Positions 17,085 through 25,547 of a DNA stretch of 64,000 bases are shown piece by piece. Made by a program: the position numbers and the translations under genes. Source of the stretch: JAJDOD01 sp039024895. GTDB lineage: Bacteria > Pseudomonadota > Alphaproteobacteria > Rhodobacterales > Rhodobacteraceae. Position 1 is the first letter of the stretch; the number at the start of each line of letters is the position of its first letter. The stretch spans positions 1 to 64,000 of the forward strand of contig JBCCPJ010000006.1 in assembly GCA_039024895.1 (NCBI GenBank), in the 5' to 3' direction. Under the pieces are notes generated by a model that worked only from the letters and a program-made list of their open reading frames with translations, was not told the DNA's origin and did no database searches.

Positions 17085-19259
17085 ATGAGCTCGACGTTAA
17101 CACCGCAGGATAACCAAGAAGAAAAATTCGATGACGAACTGAAGCCGGGCACTGAATTGCTTCACGGCCAGTATGTTATCGAGCACTTCCTGAACAATGG
17201 TGGCTTCGGCATCACCTATCTCGCCAAAGACAGCCTCCTTCGACTTGTCGTTATTAAGGAGTGTTTTCCCGAAGCGATTTGTCGGCGAACGAATGCCACC
17301 GTGCGCGCGCGTTCGCGTGATCAGGCCGAAGCATTTCGGACAATCGTTGACCTCTTCATCGAAGAGGCGCGCGGCTTAGCCCGCTTGTCGCATCCCAACA
17401 TCGTCGGTGTGCATCAGGTATTTGAGGACAATGACACGGCCTACATTGCAATGGATTTTGTAGAAGGTCGCGATCTCCTCGAAATTGCGGAAACTGAGGC
17501 AACTATTCCACCGCGTGATCTGGAAGCTATAGCCTATAAACTGCTTGACGCTGTCGCTTTCATCCACGGCGAAGGCGTGCTGCACCGTGACATTGCGCCC
17601 GACAATATTCTACTCGGTAAGGACAACGAGCCTGTTCTCATTGATTTCGGCGCCGCCCGGGAAACGGTGACCCGCGATACAAGCTACTTGGCTGACCTGC
17701 GCACCGTGAAAGACGGGTACTCGCCGCAGGAGTTTTATATCAAGGACTCAGAGCAGCATCCGTCAAGCGACCTCTATTCGCTTGCAGCTTCTCTCTATCA
17801 TGTGATGACCAAGGAGCTCCCCGTAAGTGCCCAGGTCAGGATGACAGCAATAGCGGCGGGCGAGCCTGATCCCTATGTGCCTGTTAAGGAACGAGCGTCG
17901 GGGTACACTGAACCGTTCCTGAAGGCCATCGACCACGCATTGCAACTGTTTCCGAAGGATCGCATACAAAGCGCTGCCGAGTGGCGCGCATCAATTGCAA
18001 AAGGGTCCGCGCCTGAGGATGGACGGGGTCCCGGGTCGCGACCTGTTCTTGCGTCGGACAATGGAAACCTGATTGGGCAATTTGCGCGTAAGACTTCGAT
18101 TTTCACTAGCCGAATGACGTCAACAAAGCAAAGCGCATCACGCGCCGAGCAACCGATTTCCGAAACGGTTGACGATTTGGATGATCCGACGCGTTCGCAG
18201 TCTGAGGTCGCGCATCCCTCATCTTCGCCAAATGCCAAGTCCAAAGGGAAAGGCCTCTATGTGGGGGTCGCTGCTGTTGCCCTTATTGCGGTCATTGGCG
18301 CCGGCAGTTTCTTCTTTGTCAGCGGGTCCAACGAAGGGGGCACGACCTCAACGGCATCTAGCGGCAGTGACACCTTTGATCCCGAAAATACTCTGGCGTC
18401 GGGAGTCGGCACGGAAGGCACTCAGGAAGCGAACAGACCGGAACAGCTTCCGTTCTTCCTAGCGGACAGTTCGTCTGGTGATGTCATCGTATCTTCTGCA
18501 GGTGGCTCAAGGCTCACAGCCTCGGAAACCGGTCCTTTGGTTGCGCCACAGCGGCCCAATGCGCCAACTGCTTCGCAGCCTTTGGGTGGTGCCGGAGCAG
18601 TCTCTGATTTAGCTGCCGCGCAGCCCCAACCTAGTGGCATTTCGCTGGCAAACATCTCATCAACTGCGCCCGTCGATACCCGTGGTCTTTCGCCGGTCAT
18701 TTCCGGCGCGGCGGTAGAGTTCCGGGTTACGCCCGACAGTTCCGACCCATCCATCGTCCAAATTGCGGACGGACCTTTGTCCGAGCATCTCTCGCCGGGT
18801 CTGCGCGTCGTGTCGATCAATGGGTTCCCGCTATCAACATTGCGCGACTTCCAGCGGGTTGTCGATGCAACGACTGATTACGAAGCAGGCGATAGTGTCT
18901 CGATCGCTGTGGGTATTGAAAACCCTGGCACGGGTGAAACTTACGTGCGCGACGTTGATTTGCCGTCGCACCAGAAAACGATGTTGCTCAACGGCGTCGA
19001 GTTTCAAACCGTTAAGGATGGAGACAATTGGATTACGTCTGTCACGGCTGGCAGCGGCGCGGGCGAAGCTGACCTCAGAGTAGGGGATCAGTTGATTGCA
19101 CTGATGCCTAACAACGAACTAATCGACGGTCAGCAAACTCTGGTATCCTTGATGCAGCGTGAATTGGACGCCGGATCAACCCAGTTCAATTTTGCCGTCA
19201 CTCGAAATGGTGAAATGTGGCTCGTTTCGATGCCCTATAGTGGAGCGGCAGGCGAGTAA
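17085..19259 (+). CDS. Second transmembrane Ser/Thr kinase, paralogue of the kinase at 13350-15746
   Basis: A 724-residue kinase collinear with the one encoded at 13350-15746. It shares DELKPGT, GGFGITYLAKDS, VVIKECFP, HPNIVGVHQVFE, HRDIAPDN (Asp169), LIDFGAARE and VKDGYSPQEFYI, so the catalytic site is complete. A juxtamembrane Ser/Arg-rich linker leads to one membrane helix (about 390-412). The periplasmic part is shorter, without the long acidic stalk, and ends with two PDZ-like segments (GLRVVSINGFPL; LRVGDQLIAL) and FAVTRNGEMW. ATG 17085 is preferred; an in-frame TTG lies at 17076. No dedicated FHA or phosphatase gene follows it. Confidence 0.9.
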   Translation: MSSTLTPQDNQEEKFDDELKPGTELLHGQYVIEHFLNNGGFGITYLAKDSLLRLVVIKECFPEAICRRTNATVRARSRDQAEAFRTIVDLFIEEARGLARLSHPNIVGVHQVFEDNDTAYIAMDFVEGRDLLEIAETEATIPPRDLEAIAYKLLDAVAFIHGEGVLHRDIAPDNILLGKDNEPVLIDFGAARETVTRDTSYLADLRTVKDGYSPQEFYIKDSEQHPSSDLYSLAASLYHVMTKELPVSAQVRMTAIAAGEPDPYVPVKERASGYTEPFLKAIDHALQLFPKDRIQSAAEWRASIAKGSAPEDGRGPGSRPVLASDNGNLIGQFARKTSIFTSRMTSTKQSASRAEQPISETVDDLDDPTRSQSEVAHPSSSPNAKSKGKGLYVGVAAVALIAVIGAGSFFFVSGSNEGGTTSTASSGSDTFDPENTLASGVGTEGTQEANRPEQLPFFLADSSSGDVIVSSAGGSRLTASETGPLVAPQRPNAPTASQPLGGAGAVSDLAAAQPQPSGISLANISSTAPVDTRGLSPVISGAAVEFRVTPDSSDPSIVQIADGPLSEHLSPGLRVVSINGFPLSTLRDFQRVVDATTDYEAGDSVSIAVGIENPGTGETYVRDVDLPSHQKTMLLNGVEFQTVKDGDNWITSVTAGSGAGEADLRVGDQLIALMPNNELIDGQQTLVSLMQRELDAGSTQFNFAVTRNGEMWLVSMPYSGAAGE

Positions 19260-19714
19260 CTCCCTATCGCTGAGGTTGCTCGAGGAGTGCAAGGCAATCG
19301 CCGCTCCTTTTGGCTCCCTCAGACGCTGAAAACGTTCAAAGCCTCAGCAGTCTCATGGCTGCGTCCTGCACAAAAAGAGAAACAGCCGGTCCGCACGGAT
19401 TTGACAAACACCGTGCAAAACCGTGCCGGGGCTGCCTCATTTGCATTCTTGAGAAGGTGTAAGTCCTGATCAAAACAGTTTGACGACAAAAGCTTAGCTC
19501 TAAAGTTTGAGATGTCCCTTTTTATTACCAAAAAGTTAACAAGACTTTCGAATTACCCTCATTTGAACACAATTTTCGCCAAATTGAACGGTTTGTTTCC
19601 ATCAGGAAAAGGGAAGGGCCGTTCGGTTCTCGCAGCACTGTTGGTCGTTATATCTATGGTCACAAGAGCGTGCTGTGGGTCGAAAGGTCCGAGAACATAA
19701 CTGGAGTAGAACTC
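19260..19714. other. Intergenic region before the PBP-OmpA fusion gene
   Basis: 455 bases with only short frames and no recognisable product. The part from about 19500 to 19590 is clearly AT-rich, compatible with a promoter for the gene starting at 19715. No convincing terminator was found for the kinase gene upstream. Confidence 0.4.
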
Positions 19715-21313
19715 GTGGCAAGCAGACTGGTAAGTCAACTGAAGACATCCGCAGCGGGAGTTGCACTAGCATCGGGGCTGATGTTCTCGAGCGCAGCGGT
19801 CGCAGACGAAGTTACGCTGAAATCAGCGGACGGAACTGTCAACCTGGTCGGTGAATTCATCGACTTCAAGGACGACAACTACATCATTCGGACAGCACTT
19901 GGTGATCTTCGGATCAGTGCCAGCCGTGTGCGTTGTGAAGGCGCCGCATGTCCAACATTCGACGATGTTGCGGCGGATGTCCAAATCGCTGGATCGGACG
20001 CCATTGGCCTCGGTATGATGCCTCTTCTCATGACCGGTTTCGCGGCAACGATGGATGCTGACGCTGAACTCACCAACACGGCAGATGGTCAAACACTCGC
20101 CACGCTGATCGGCGACGGTGGCTTTGGTGATGAGATCGGTTCCTATCTTGTATCAGCCACAACAGACACGGACGCGTTCCAGTCTTTGTTGTCGGGTTCG
20201 GCCAAAGTTGGCATGTCCTCACGTCGCATCACTAAGGATGAGGCACGCGCTCTTCGCGATTCAGGCGCTGGCAACATGGTCAGCCCTGAACAAGAGCGGA
20301 TCGTCGCTGTGGACAGCATGGTCATTGTGACCCACCCGTCGAACGAAGTGGGTGAGCTTACGCTTGATCAATTGCGCGGCGTGTTCTCTGGCCAGATCAC
20401 AAACTGGCGGCAGTTGGGCGGCGCCGATCGCCCGATCAACGTGATTGCCCGCGAACGGGATTCGGCCAGCTACGACTTCTTCATGTCGTATCTTTTCGGT
20501 GACGAGAAGCCGAACGCGCTGCCTGCCGGTATCGCAGAGGACGATCAGCAAATGTCCAACGTGGTCTACCTGGATCGCAACGCGATCGGTTATGTCGGCT
20601 TCGCCTTCCAGCGTGGCGCGAAGCCGGTAACGCTCGTCAACGAATGCGGCATTCCAACGACACCGGATGCGTTCTCGGCCAAAACCGAAGAATACGCCCT
20701 GAACCGTCGCATGTACCTCTACAACCGTTCCGATAACCTCGACGATGCGAGCCGCTCTTTCCTTGAGTTCGCGATCTCGGAAGAGGCGGACGGTGTGATT
20801 GGCAAATCGGGCTTCATCGACCTTGGCATCACGGTACGCGAACAGGGCGAAAACGACGCACGCGCAGCTACACTGGCAACTGAAGCCGCTGCTTATGATG
20901 CGGGTTTTGAAGCTGGTGTGATGGAAGAGATGCTGAGCGAAATGGGCAACTATGATCGCCTGTCCACCACTTTCCGCTTCCGGACTGGCTCTTCGCGTCT
21001 TGATGAGCGTGGTAAAGTCGACCTTCAACGTCTCATCTCCTACCTTGAGAACGTTCCAAGCGGTACAGAGGTCAAATTCGTTGGCTTCACAGATAGCGTT
21101 GGTGCCTTTGAGGCGAACCGCCGGTTGTCCTTCGGCCGTGCTGACGCAATCCTCGACGAAGTGCGCGATGAGGCTGGTGGCCGTCTGGACCACGTCCAGA
21201 TGAAAACCGGTGGTTACGGCGAAGTTGCGCCTTCGGCCTGTAATGTCTCCGATCGCGGCAAGGCAATCAACCGACGGGTTGAAGTGTGGATCTCCAAAGG
21301 TTCCGCAACCTAA
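19715..21313 (+). CDS. Phosphate-binding-protein-like/OmpA fusion, exported
   Basis: A 532-residue envelope protein. The GTG start at 19715 is supported by ggag about 10 bases upstream and by the signal peptide that follows (cleaved at AVA|DEV). After a short N-terminal beta region comes a PstS-like periplasmic binding domain (SDAIGLGMMPLL, LTLDQLRGVFSGQITNW, RERDSASYDFF, VVYLDRNAIGYVGF). The C-terminal 110 residues are an OmpA peptidoglycan-binding domain (FRFRTGSSRLDERG, GFTDSVG, NRRLSFGRAD, GKAINRRVEVW). It probably binds a ligand in the periplasm while tethered to the cell wall. No phosphate ABC transporter genes are nearby. Confidence 0.88.
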   Translation: MASRLVSQLKTSAAGVALASGLMFSSAAVADEVTLKSADGTVNLVGEFIDFKDDNYIIRTALGDLRISASRVRCEGAACPTFDDVAADVQIAGSDAIGLGMMPLLMTGFAATMDADAELTNTADGQTLATLIGDGGFGDEIGSYLVSATTDTDAFQSLLSGSAKVGMSSRRITKDEARALRDSGAGNMVSPEQERIVAVDSMVIVTHPSNEVGELTLDQLRGVFSGQITNWRQLGGADRPINVIARERDSASYDFFMSYLFGDEKPNALPAGIAEDDQQMSNVVYLDRNAIGYVGFAFQRGAKPVTLVNECGIPTTPDAFSAKTEEYALNRRMYLYNRSDNLDDASRSFLEFAISEEADGVIGKSGFIDLGITVREQGENDARAATLATEAAAYDAGFEAGVMEEMLSEMGNYDRLSTTFRFRTGSSRLDERGKVDLQRLISYLENVPSGTEVKFVGFTDSVGAFEANRRLSFGRADAILDEVRDEAGGRLDHVQMKTGGYGEVAPSACNVSDRGKAINRRVEVWISKGSAT

Positions 21314-21326
21314 GACCAAGAAAAAA

Positions 21327-21356
21327 GTCCTGCCTGGCAAATTGGTCGGGCAGGAC
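21327..21356. terminator. Hairpin after PBP-OmpA gene
   Basis: gtcctgcc (21327-21334) pairs with ggcaggac (21349-21356) around a 14-base loop, 13 bases after the stop codon. An A-tract precedes it and no T-tract follows, so on the plus strand it is at best a weak or attenuating terminator. Confidence 0.5.
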
Positions 21357-21440
21357 ACGTCTCTTCGAGTGCAGTTTGGATCGGAACCAAATTTCCAGCC
21401 TGCATTCCAACTAAAACCTAAAAATCACTGGAACCTCAGG

Positions 21441-22853
21441 ATGAAAACCGATCACCCCCTCAAAATGGTGTTGTGTGCCGCTGCCTTTTGCGCAGGTTTA
21501 ATCTCCCCCACATCTGCAATCGCTGTTGACGGCTTCGACGGGTCGAAGGCTCGCGTAACGCTGGCTAGCGAACTTCGTATGTTGACGCAGAAAATTGGTT
21601 CTGCCAGTTGCCGCATGAATGCCGGCATTGGTACTGAGGCCGCCAAGCAAGAATTGGCTGCTTCGCGTGTTGAATTTAACACGATCATAAATGGTCTTGA
21701 GAACGGCAGTCTTGCCCTTGGTATACCGACAGCCGAAACGAACCGCGTCGTTCTGGCATCGCTTGAAGCAGTAAAAAACGCTTGGGGGCCGATCGATCAG
21801 GCTGCTCAAACGCTGGCGTCCAACGCGGCGGGTAAAACGCGTGCCGCCGAAATCATCGCGGACGGCAATATCGCACTTCTCGACGCAACGATGATCCTCT
21901 CGTCCGATGTGACAGGTCGCTATTCTAACCCGAGCGAACTAACACAGGCCGATGCCATGGCCCTGAACATCGCCGGGCGTCAACCGATGCTTGGGCACAG
22001 GATAGCCAAAGAAGTCTGCGGCATGGTCAAAGATGGCCAGAACGCAAGCGCGTCTGAAGCGCTCGGTCAGTCACTCGATATGTACTCAGTTTCATTAAGC
22101 GCGTTACGGGACGGGATGTTGGAGGCCGGTGTGAACCCCCCACCGACCGACGTTATCCGCGAAGAGCTTGCTTCCGTTAGCGAGACTTGGCAGCAGAGCA
22201 AACCCATATTGGACGCCATCCGCGGCGGCACGTCTCCGACGGCTGAAAACGTGGAGGCTTTGGCGCAAGTGTCCAGCGGTCTCATGACCGATATGAACAA
22301 TGTGGTCACACTGTACATGTTGGCAACGCCTGGCCAGGAAGATGTTTACCGTGTCCCGCTCAAGGCTTATGCCGAAGAGCAATTGAGTAAATGGCTGCAA
22401 AACGAAGACTTGATCCAGGCCATACGTGATCAGAATGCAGCCCATACGAACCTGTCGCAGGCTGAAATAGACCAACTTGATCTTGATTGGCGTGCTCAGC
22501 GGAAAACGGATGCTAAACCGCTTATCGACAAACTTCTGAACCAGCCAACCTCTCAGTGGCTGCGCGATCAGCAGGCTGAAACAGCCAACTTCGTGACTGA
22601 AGTGTTTGCCATGGATAACCACGGCTTGAATGTTGCCCAAAGTGTCGAGACGTCCGATTACTGGCAGGGCGACGAGGCAAAATGGCAGCAAACCTTTGGC
22701 AACGGCTCGGGTGACATTCATATCAGCGAAGTTGAGTATGATGACAGCACGGGCTCGTATCAGTCGCAGGTGTCGATGCCGATTTCCGACCCAGCAACGG
22801 GCGAGTTGATTGGGGCCATTACATTCGGCATCAACGTGCAGTCGTTGCTCTAA
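21441..22853 (+). CDS. Secreted PilJ-type sensor-domain protein without transmembrane signalling part
   Basis: A 470-residue exported protein (signal peptide to about SAIA|VDG). It contains two copies of the four-helix type IV pili methyl-accepting-chemotaxis N-terminal (PilJ-like) domain: RVTLASELRMLTQKIGSASC near residue 36 and ALNIAGRQPMLGHRIAKEVC near 175. The C-terminal region is Cache/PAS-like (FAMDNHGLNVAQS, SDYWQGDEAKW, GAITFGINV). No membrane helix, HAMP or kinase domain follows, so it must work with partner proteins. It lies 127 bases after the PBP-OmpA gene. ATG 21441 is chosen for the signal peptide; the Shine-Dalgarno is weak. Confidence 0.8.
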   Translation: MKTDHPLKMVLCAAAFCAGLISPTSAIAVDGFDGSKARVTLASELRMLTQKIGSASCRMNAGIGTEAAKQELAASRVEFNTIINGLENGSLALGIPTAETNRVVLASLEAVKNAWGPIDQAAQTLASNAAGKTRAAEIIADGNIALLDATMILSSDVTGRYSNPSELTQADAMALNIAGRQPMLGHRIAKEVCGMVKDGQNASASEALGQSLDMYSVSLSALRDGMLEAGVNPPPTDVIREELASVSETWQQSKPILDAIRGGTSPTAENVEALAQVSSGLMTDMNNVVTLYMLATPGQEDVYRVPLKAYAEEQLSKWLQNEDLIQAIRDQNAAHTNLSQAEIDQLDLDWRAQRKTDAKPLIDKLLNQPTSQWLRDQQAETANFVTEVFAMDNHGLNVAQSVETSDYWQGDEAKWQQTFGNGSGDIHISEVEYDDSTGSYQSQVSMPISDPATGELIGAITFGINVQSLL

Positions 22854-22877
22854 AACATAATATAAAAGAACCTCGGA

Positions 22878-22908
22878 AATGGGCTGTGCGAAAGCGCAGC
22901 CCATTTTC
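22878..22908 (+). terminator. Rho-independent terminator
   Basis: aatgggctgtgc (22878-22889) pairs with gcgcagcccatt (22894-22905) across a gaaa tetraloop with one G-T pair, followed by a short T-rich run. It ends the PilJ-type gene, 25 bases after its stop. Confidence 0.85.
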
Positions 22909-22982
22909 ATTATGCGTGCGCATCCTCTCGCGGTGGCATCCGAGAAATGCCAAAGTACCAACGAACGGCGAAGGAGGGCTAA

Positions 22983-23999
22983 ATGGCATTCAAGGTCGGT
23001 TGCATTGGCGCAGGGTATTTCGCGGCGTTCCACTACGATGCCTGGCGGCGGATCGGCTCTGTGGAATTGGTGGCCGCTGTCGATCAGGACTTAGGGAAGG
23101 CGCAAGCTACAGGGCTAAACGCATTCACCGATGCGCATGCGATGCTGTCAGAGGTGAAGCCCGACATTGTCGACATCATCACGCCGCCACCGACGCATTT
23201 CGAGACAATTTCCATTGCGCTGCAACACGCTCCGAAGGCGATTATATGCCAGAAACCGTTTTGCCTGAGTATGGGCGAGGCCCGTCAAGCAGCTTCGTTA
23301 TGCACGGAGGCCGGTGTTCCGCTTGTCGTGCATGAGAATTTCCGATTCCAGCCTTGGTACCGTGTCATTAAGGCCCTGTTAGACAAGGGAGAGCTTGGTG
23401 ACGTTCTCCAAATCACGTTCCGCCTTCGCCCAGGGGACGGGCAGGGCGAGGACGCCTATCTCGACCGGCAGCCCTATTTTCAGCAAATGCCGCGCTTTCT
23501 GGTGCACGAAACCGCCGTCCATTGGATAGACACGTTCCGATATCTCATAGGCAACCCAGAGCGGGTTTTTGCGGATCTCAGGCAATTGAACCCCGTCATT
23601 GCTGGAGAAGATGCTGGCTACCTCATGTTCGACCACGGCGGTGGTGTTCGCGCTGTTTTTGATGGAAATCGTCTTCTCGACCACGCCGCGTCAAATACGC
23701 GATGCACAATGGGAGAAGCTCTGATCGAAGGCACCAAAGGCACGTTAACACTTAAGGGGGATGGGTCGCTTCATAGGCGCGCCTTTGGGTCAATTGAGAG
23801 CCGACAAGTATTGGCCCCGACTAAGGTTAAAGGGTTTGGCGGCGATTGCGTTTACCATTTACAGATGCATGTCGTGCGGGCACTGGAGGGAAACGGTGCG
23901 TTGGAAAATACCGCCGAGGACTACCTGAAAGTAATGGAGATCGAAGATGCGGTTTACCGCTCCGCGCAATCAGGTGCGTGGGTGAAGCTCGACGATTAA
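22983..23999 (+). CDS. Gfo/Idh/MocA family NAD(P)-dependent oxidoreductase
   Basis: A 338-residue sugar or cyclitol dehydrogenase-type enzyme. The N-terminal Rossmann fold has CIGAGYFAAFHYDAW; DIVDIITPPPTHF and ICQKPFCLS (equivalent of the EKP motif, with Gln for Glu) follow. The C-terminal domain includes HETAVHWIDTFRYLIG, with the conserved histidine. Substrate not evident. Preceded by a strong Shine-Dalgarno (gaaggagg) and separated from upstream genes by a terminator. It converges on trgB, overlapping its end by 4 bases. Confidence 0.85.
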   Translation: MAFKVGCIGAGYFAAFHYDAWRRIGSVELVAAVDQDLGKAQATGLNAFTDAHAMLSEVKPDIVDIITPPPTHFETISIALQHAPKAIICQKPFCLSMGEARQAASLCTEAGVPLVVHENFRFQPWYRVIKALLDKGELGDVLQITFRLRPGDGQGEDAYLDRQPYFQQMPRFLVHETAVHWIDTFRYLIGNPERVFADLRQLNPVIAGEDAGYLMFDHGGGVRAVFDGNRLLDHAASNTRCTMGEALIEGTKGTLTLKGDGSLHRRAFGSIESRQVLAPTKVKGFGGDCVYHLQMHVVRALEGNGALENTAEDYLKVMEIEDAVYRSAQSGAWVKLDD

Positions 24000-25105
24000 G
24001 CGAGCTTGCCTTTGTTCAAAGCGAGCCATCCGAGACTGAGAACCAGCGGGCCTGTGTTTGCGGCGCCCGTCTCTATCAAGGCGAGTGCTTCATCAAGCGG
24101 AATGACATGGCGCATGATATCTTCCGCCTCCGCTTCCAGGCCACCTATGCCGCCATCGGCTGAGGAAAGGTCAGCGCATGCCACGTAGCTGTATAGATAT
24201 TCGCTATAGGCTCCCGGCGACGGATAGTATTGCCCGACAAAATGTAGCGATTGGGCCGTCACACCTGTTTCCTCCTGCAGTTCACGCGCGGCGGTCGCCT
24301 CGGGGGCCTCTCCCACATCAATGCGGCCAGCCGCTGGTTCCAAGGTCCATGGGTTCTTGTCCCCGCGGGCAAACGCCCCGTGTCGGAACTGACGGATGAT
24401 CAGCACGCTCTCTAAAGCCGGGTCGTAGGGAAGCACGGTGACGGCATCGCCGCCGAGGAAGCTGGCGCGTTTGACCACATCACTTTGTCCTCTCGAAAAA
24501 TGAGGAAATGACAGCCAATCTTCGCGGACGGCAAAGTAATCGGTGTAAGGCCGTTCCGTTCGTTCAACATATACTTCCGCATCGCTCATACGTGGCGCTA
24601 GCGGGGAAGGCGGGGCCGCATGCTCCGCGCGTAATCGGGAGGCGGCGCGCATTTCAATTTGCGGCAAGGAGCGGTTTGCCGCTTCCACAGTATGGCTTAA
24701 TCGAAGACCGATGAGTTCTGTCGCCACGAGCCGCGCCAGCGTGCCGTGTCGCGTCTGCCAGTCGCTCAAGGACCATGGCGCATTCGGTCTCGCCTTCGGT
24801 GGCGATACATAGACATCCGCCTGAACCGGTCCGGTCGCTGTTTCTACCATTCGTTGCTCTAGGGTATAGCCAAGCGCAGATTTGTAGAAATCGATGCGCG
24901 AACGCGCTGCCTCACCGGGATCAGCTAGAATGCCCTTCGCAGTGCCGTTCGGCGCTGCCAAAAGGACTGCGCAGTTTGGGTTTTCCGTAGAATACGTAGA
25001 CTGACCGGTTATGTGCGCCGGCGCCCCCTCAAGCGGCAACCCCGCAACGATACTGTAAAGCTGGTGATCGCAAAGCTGGTCGTACAGAAAGATGTACTGC
25101 GTCAA
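23996..25105 (-). CDS. trgB: TrgB-like Nudix hydrolase with N-terminal gamma-glutamylcyclotransferase-like domain
   Basis: The 369-residue protein fuses an AIG2/GGCT-like N-terminal domain (FLYDQLCDHQLYSIVAG) to a Nudix domain of ADP-ribose-pyrophosphatase type, with the Nudix box GRIDVGEAPEATAARELQEETG at about residues 259-281. This architecture is that of TrgB, described with TrgA in Rhodobacter sphaeroides tellurite resistance. It overlaps trgA by an ATGA, so the pair is coupled. The Nudix residues are complete. The in vivo substrate is uncertain. Confidence 0.85.
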   Translation of the reverse strand: MTQYIFLYDQLCDHQLYSIVAGLPLEGAPAHITGQSTYSTENPNCAVLLAAPNGTAKGILADPGEAARSRIDFYKSALGYTLEQRMVETATGPVQADVYVSPPKARPNAPWSLSDWQTRHGTLARLVATELIGLRLSHTVEAANRSLPQIEMRAASRLRAEHAAPPSPLAPRMSDAEVYVERTERPYTDYFAVREDWLSFPHFSRGQSDVVKRASFLGGDAVTVLPYDPALESVLIIRQFRHGAFARGDKNPWTLEPAAGRIDVGEAPEATAARELQEETGVTAQSLHFVGQYYPSPGAYSEYLYSYVACADLSSADGGIGGLEAEAEDIMRHVIPLDEALALIETGAANTGPLVLSLGWLALNKGKLA

Positions 25106-25542
25106 GACCAGCGGCGTGCAAAATACTCAGTCAGCCAAGAAACGAAAAGAGCACCGATCAAAGCAGGAATGATGACCTGTTGGACCGCAGCGAGTTTTGC
25201 GTATTCAACATAAAGCTCAGCCATTTCCTGAAGTGCTTCTACAGGACCATCATAGTAGAGCCTGATGGAGCGTTGGAGCATCTCGTAACCTGACCAGATC
25301 AAGAGGCTCCAAAAGGCAGTTGCCGCCAAAGTGGTCAAGCCGTAGCCAAAAGACTGTTTGTAAGTATGCCCTGCACCTTTGCCCATCACGCGCCAACCCA
25401 TCAACAGGCCAACGATGGCATTGATCTCCGACAAGCGACTTACATTCGTACCTTCCGGCAGAAGCGGCTTGATTAAATCGGAGATGAAATACGCCAGCGC
25501 CATGAAAGTCAGCGCTCCGATAAGTTTTGCACCCGTAGGCAT
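25102..25542 (-). CDS. trgA: TrgA family membrane protein (tellurite resistance)
   Basis: A 146-residue integral membrane protein with four hydrophobic segments (KLIGALTFMALAYFI, IVGLLMGWRVMG, LTTLAATAFWSLLIW, VIIPALIGALFVSWL). The GWRVMGKGAGHTY loop is typical of the TrgA family known from Rhodobacteraceae. It is encoded directly before trgB with an overlap, and 5 bases after cfa. TrgA was named for tellurite resistance; its biochemical role remains unknown. Confidence 0.85.
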   Translation of the reverse strand: MPTGAKLIGALTFMALAYFISDLIKPLLPEGTNVSRLSEINAIVGLLMGWRVMGKGAGHTYKQSFGYGLTTLAATAFWSLLIWSGYEMLQRSIRLYYDGPVEALQEMAELYVEYAKLAAVQQVIIPALIGALFVSWLTEYFARRWS

Positions 25543-25547
25543 AGGCT

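Noticed and set aside
13350..19259. Possible type VI secretion locus because of kinase, FHA and PP2C genes
   Set aside because: No Tss structural genes (sheath, VipA/B, IcmF, Hcp, VgrG) are present in the window.
20261..21358. 365-codon minus-strand frame
   Set aside because: Antisense to the PBP-OmpA fusion gene, whose domains and signal peptide are clear.
22104..23033. 309-codon minus-strand frame
   Set aside because: Antisense to the PilJ-type gene and across a terminator; no recognisable domain.
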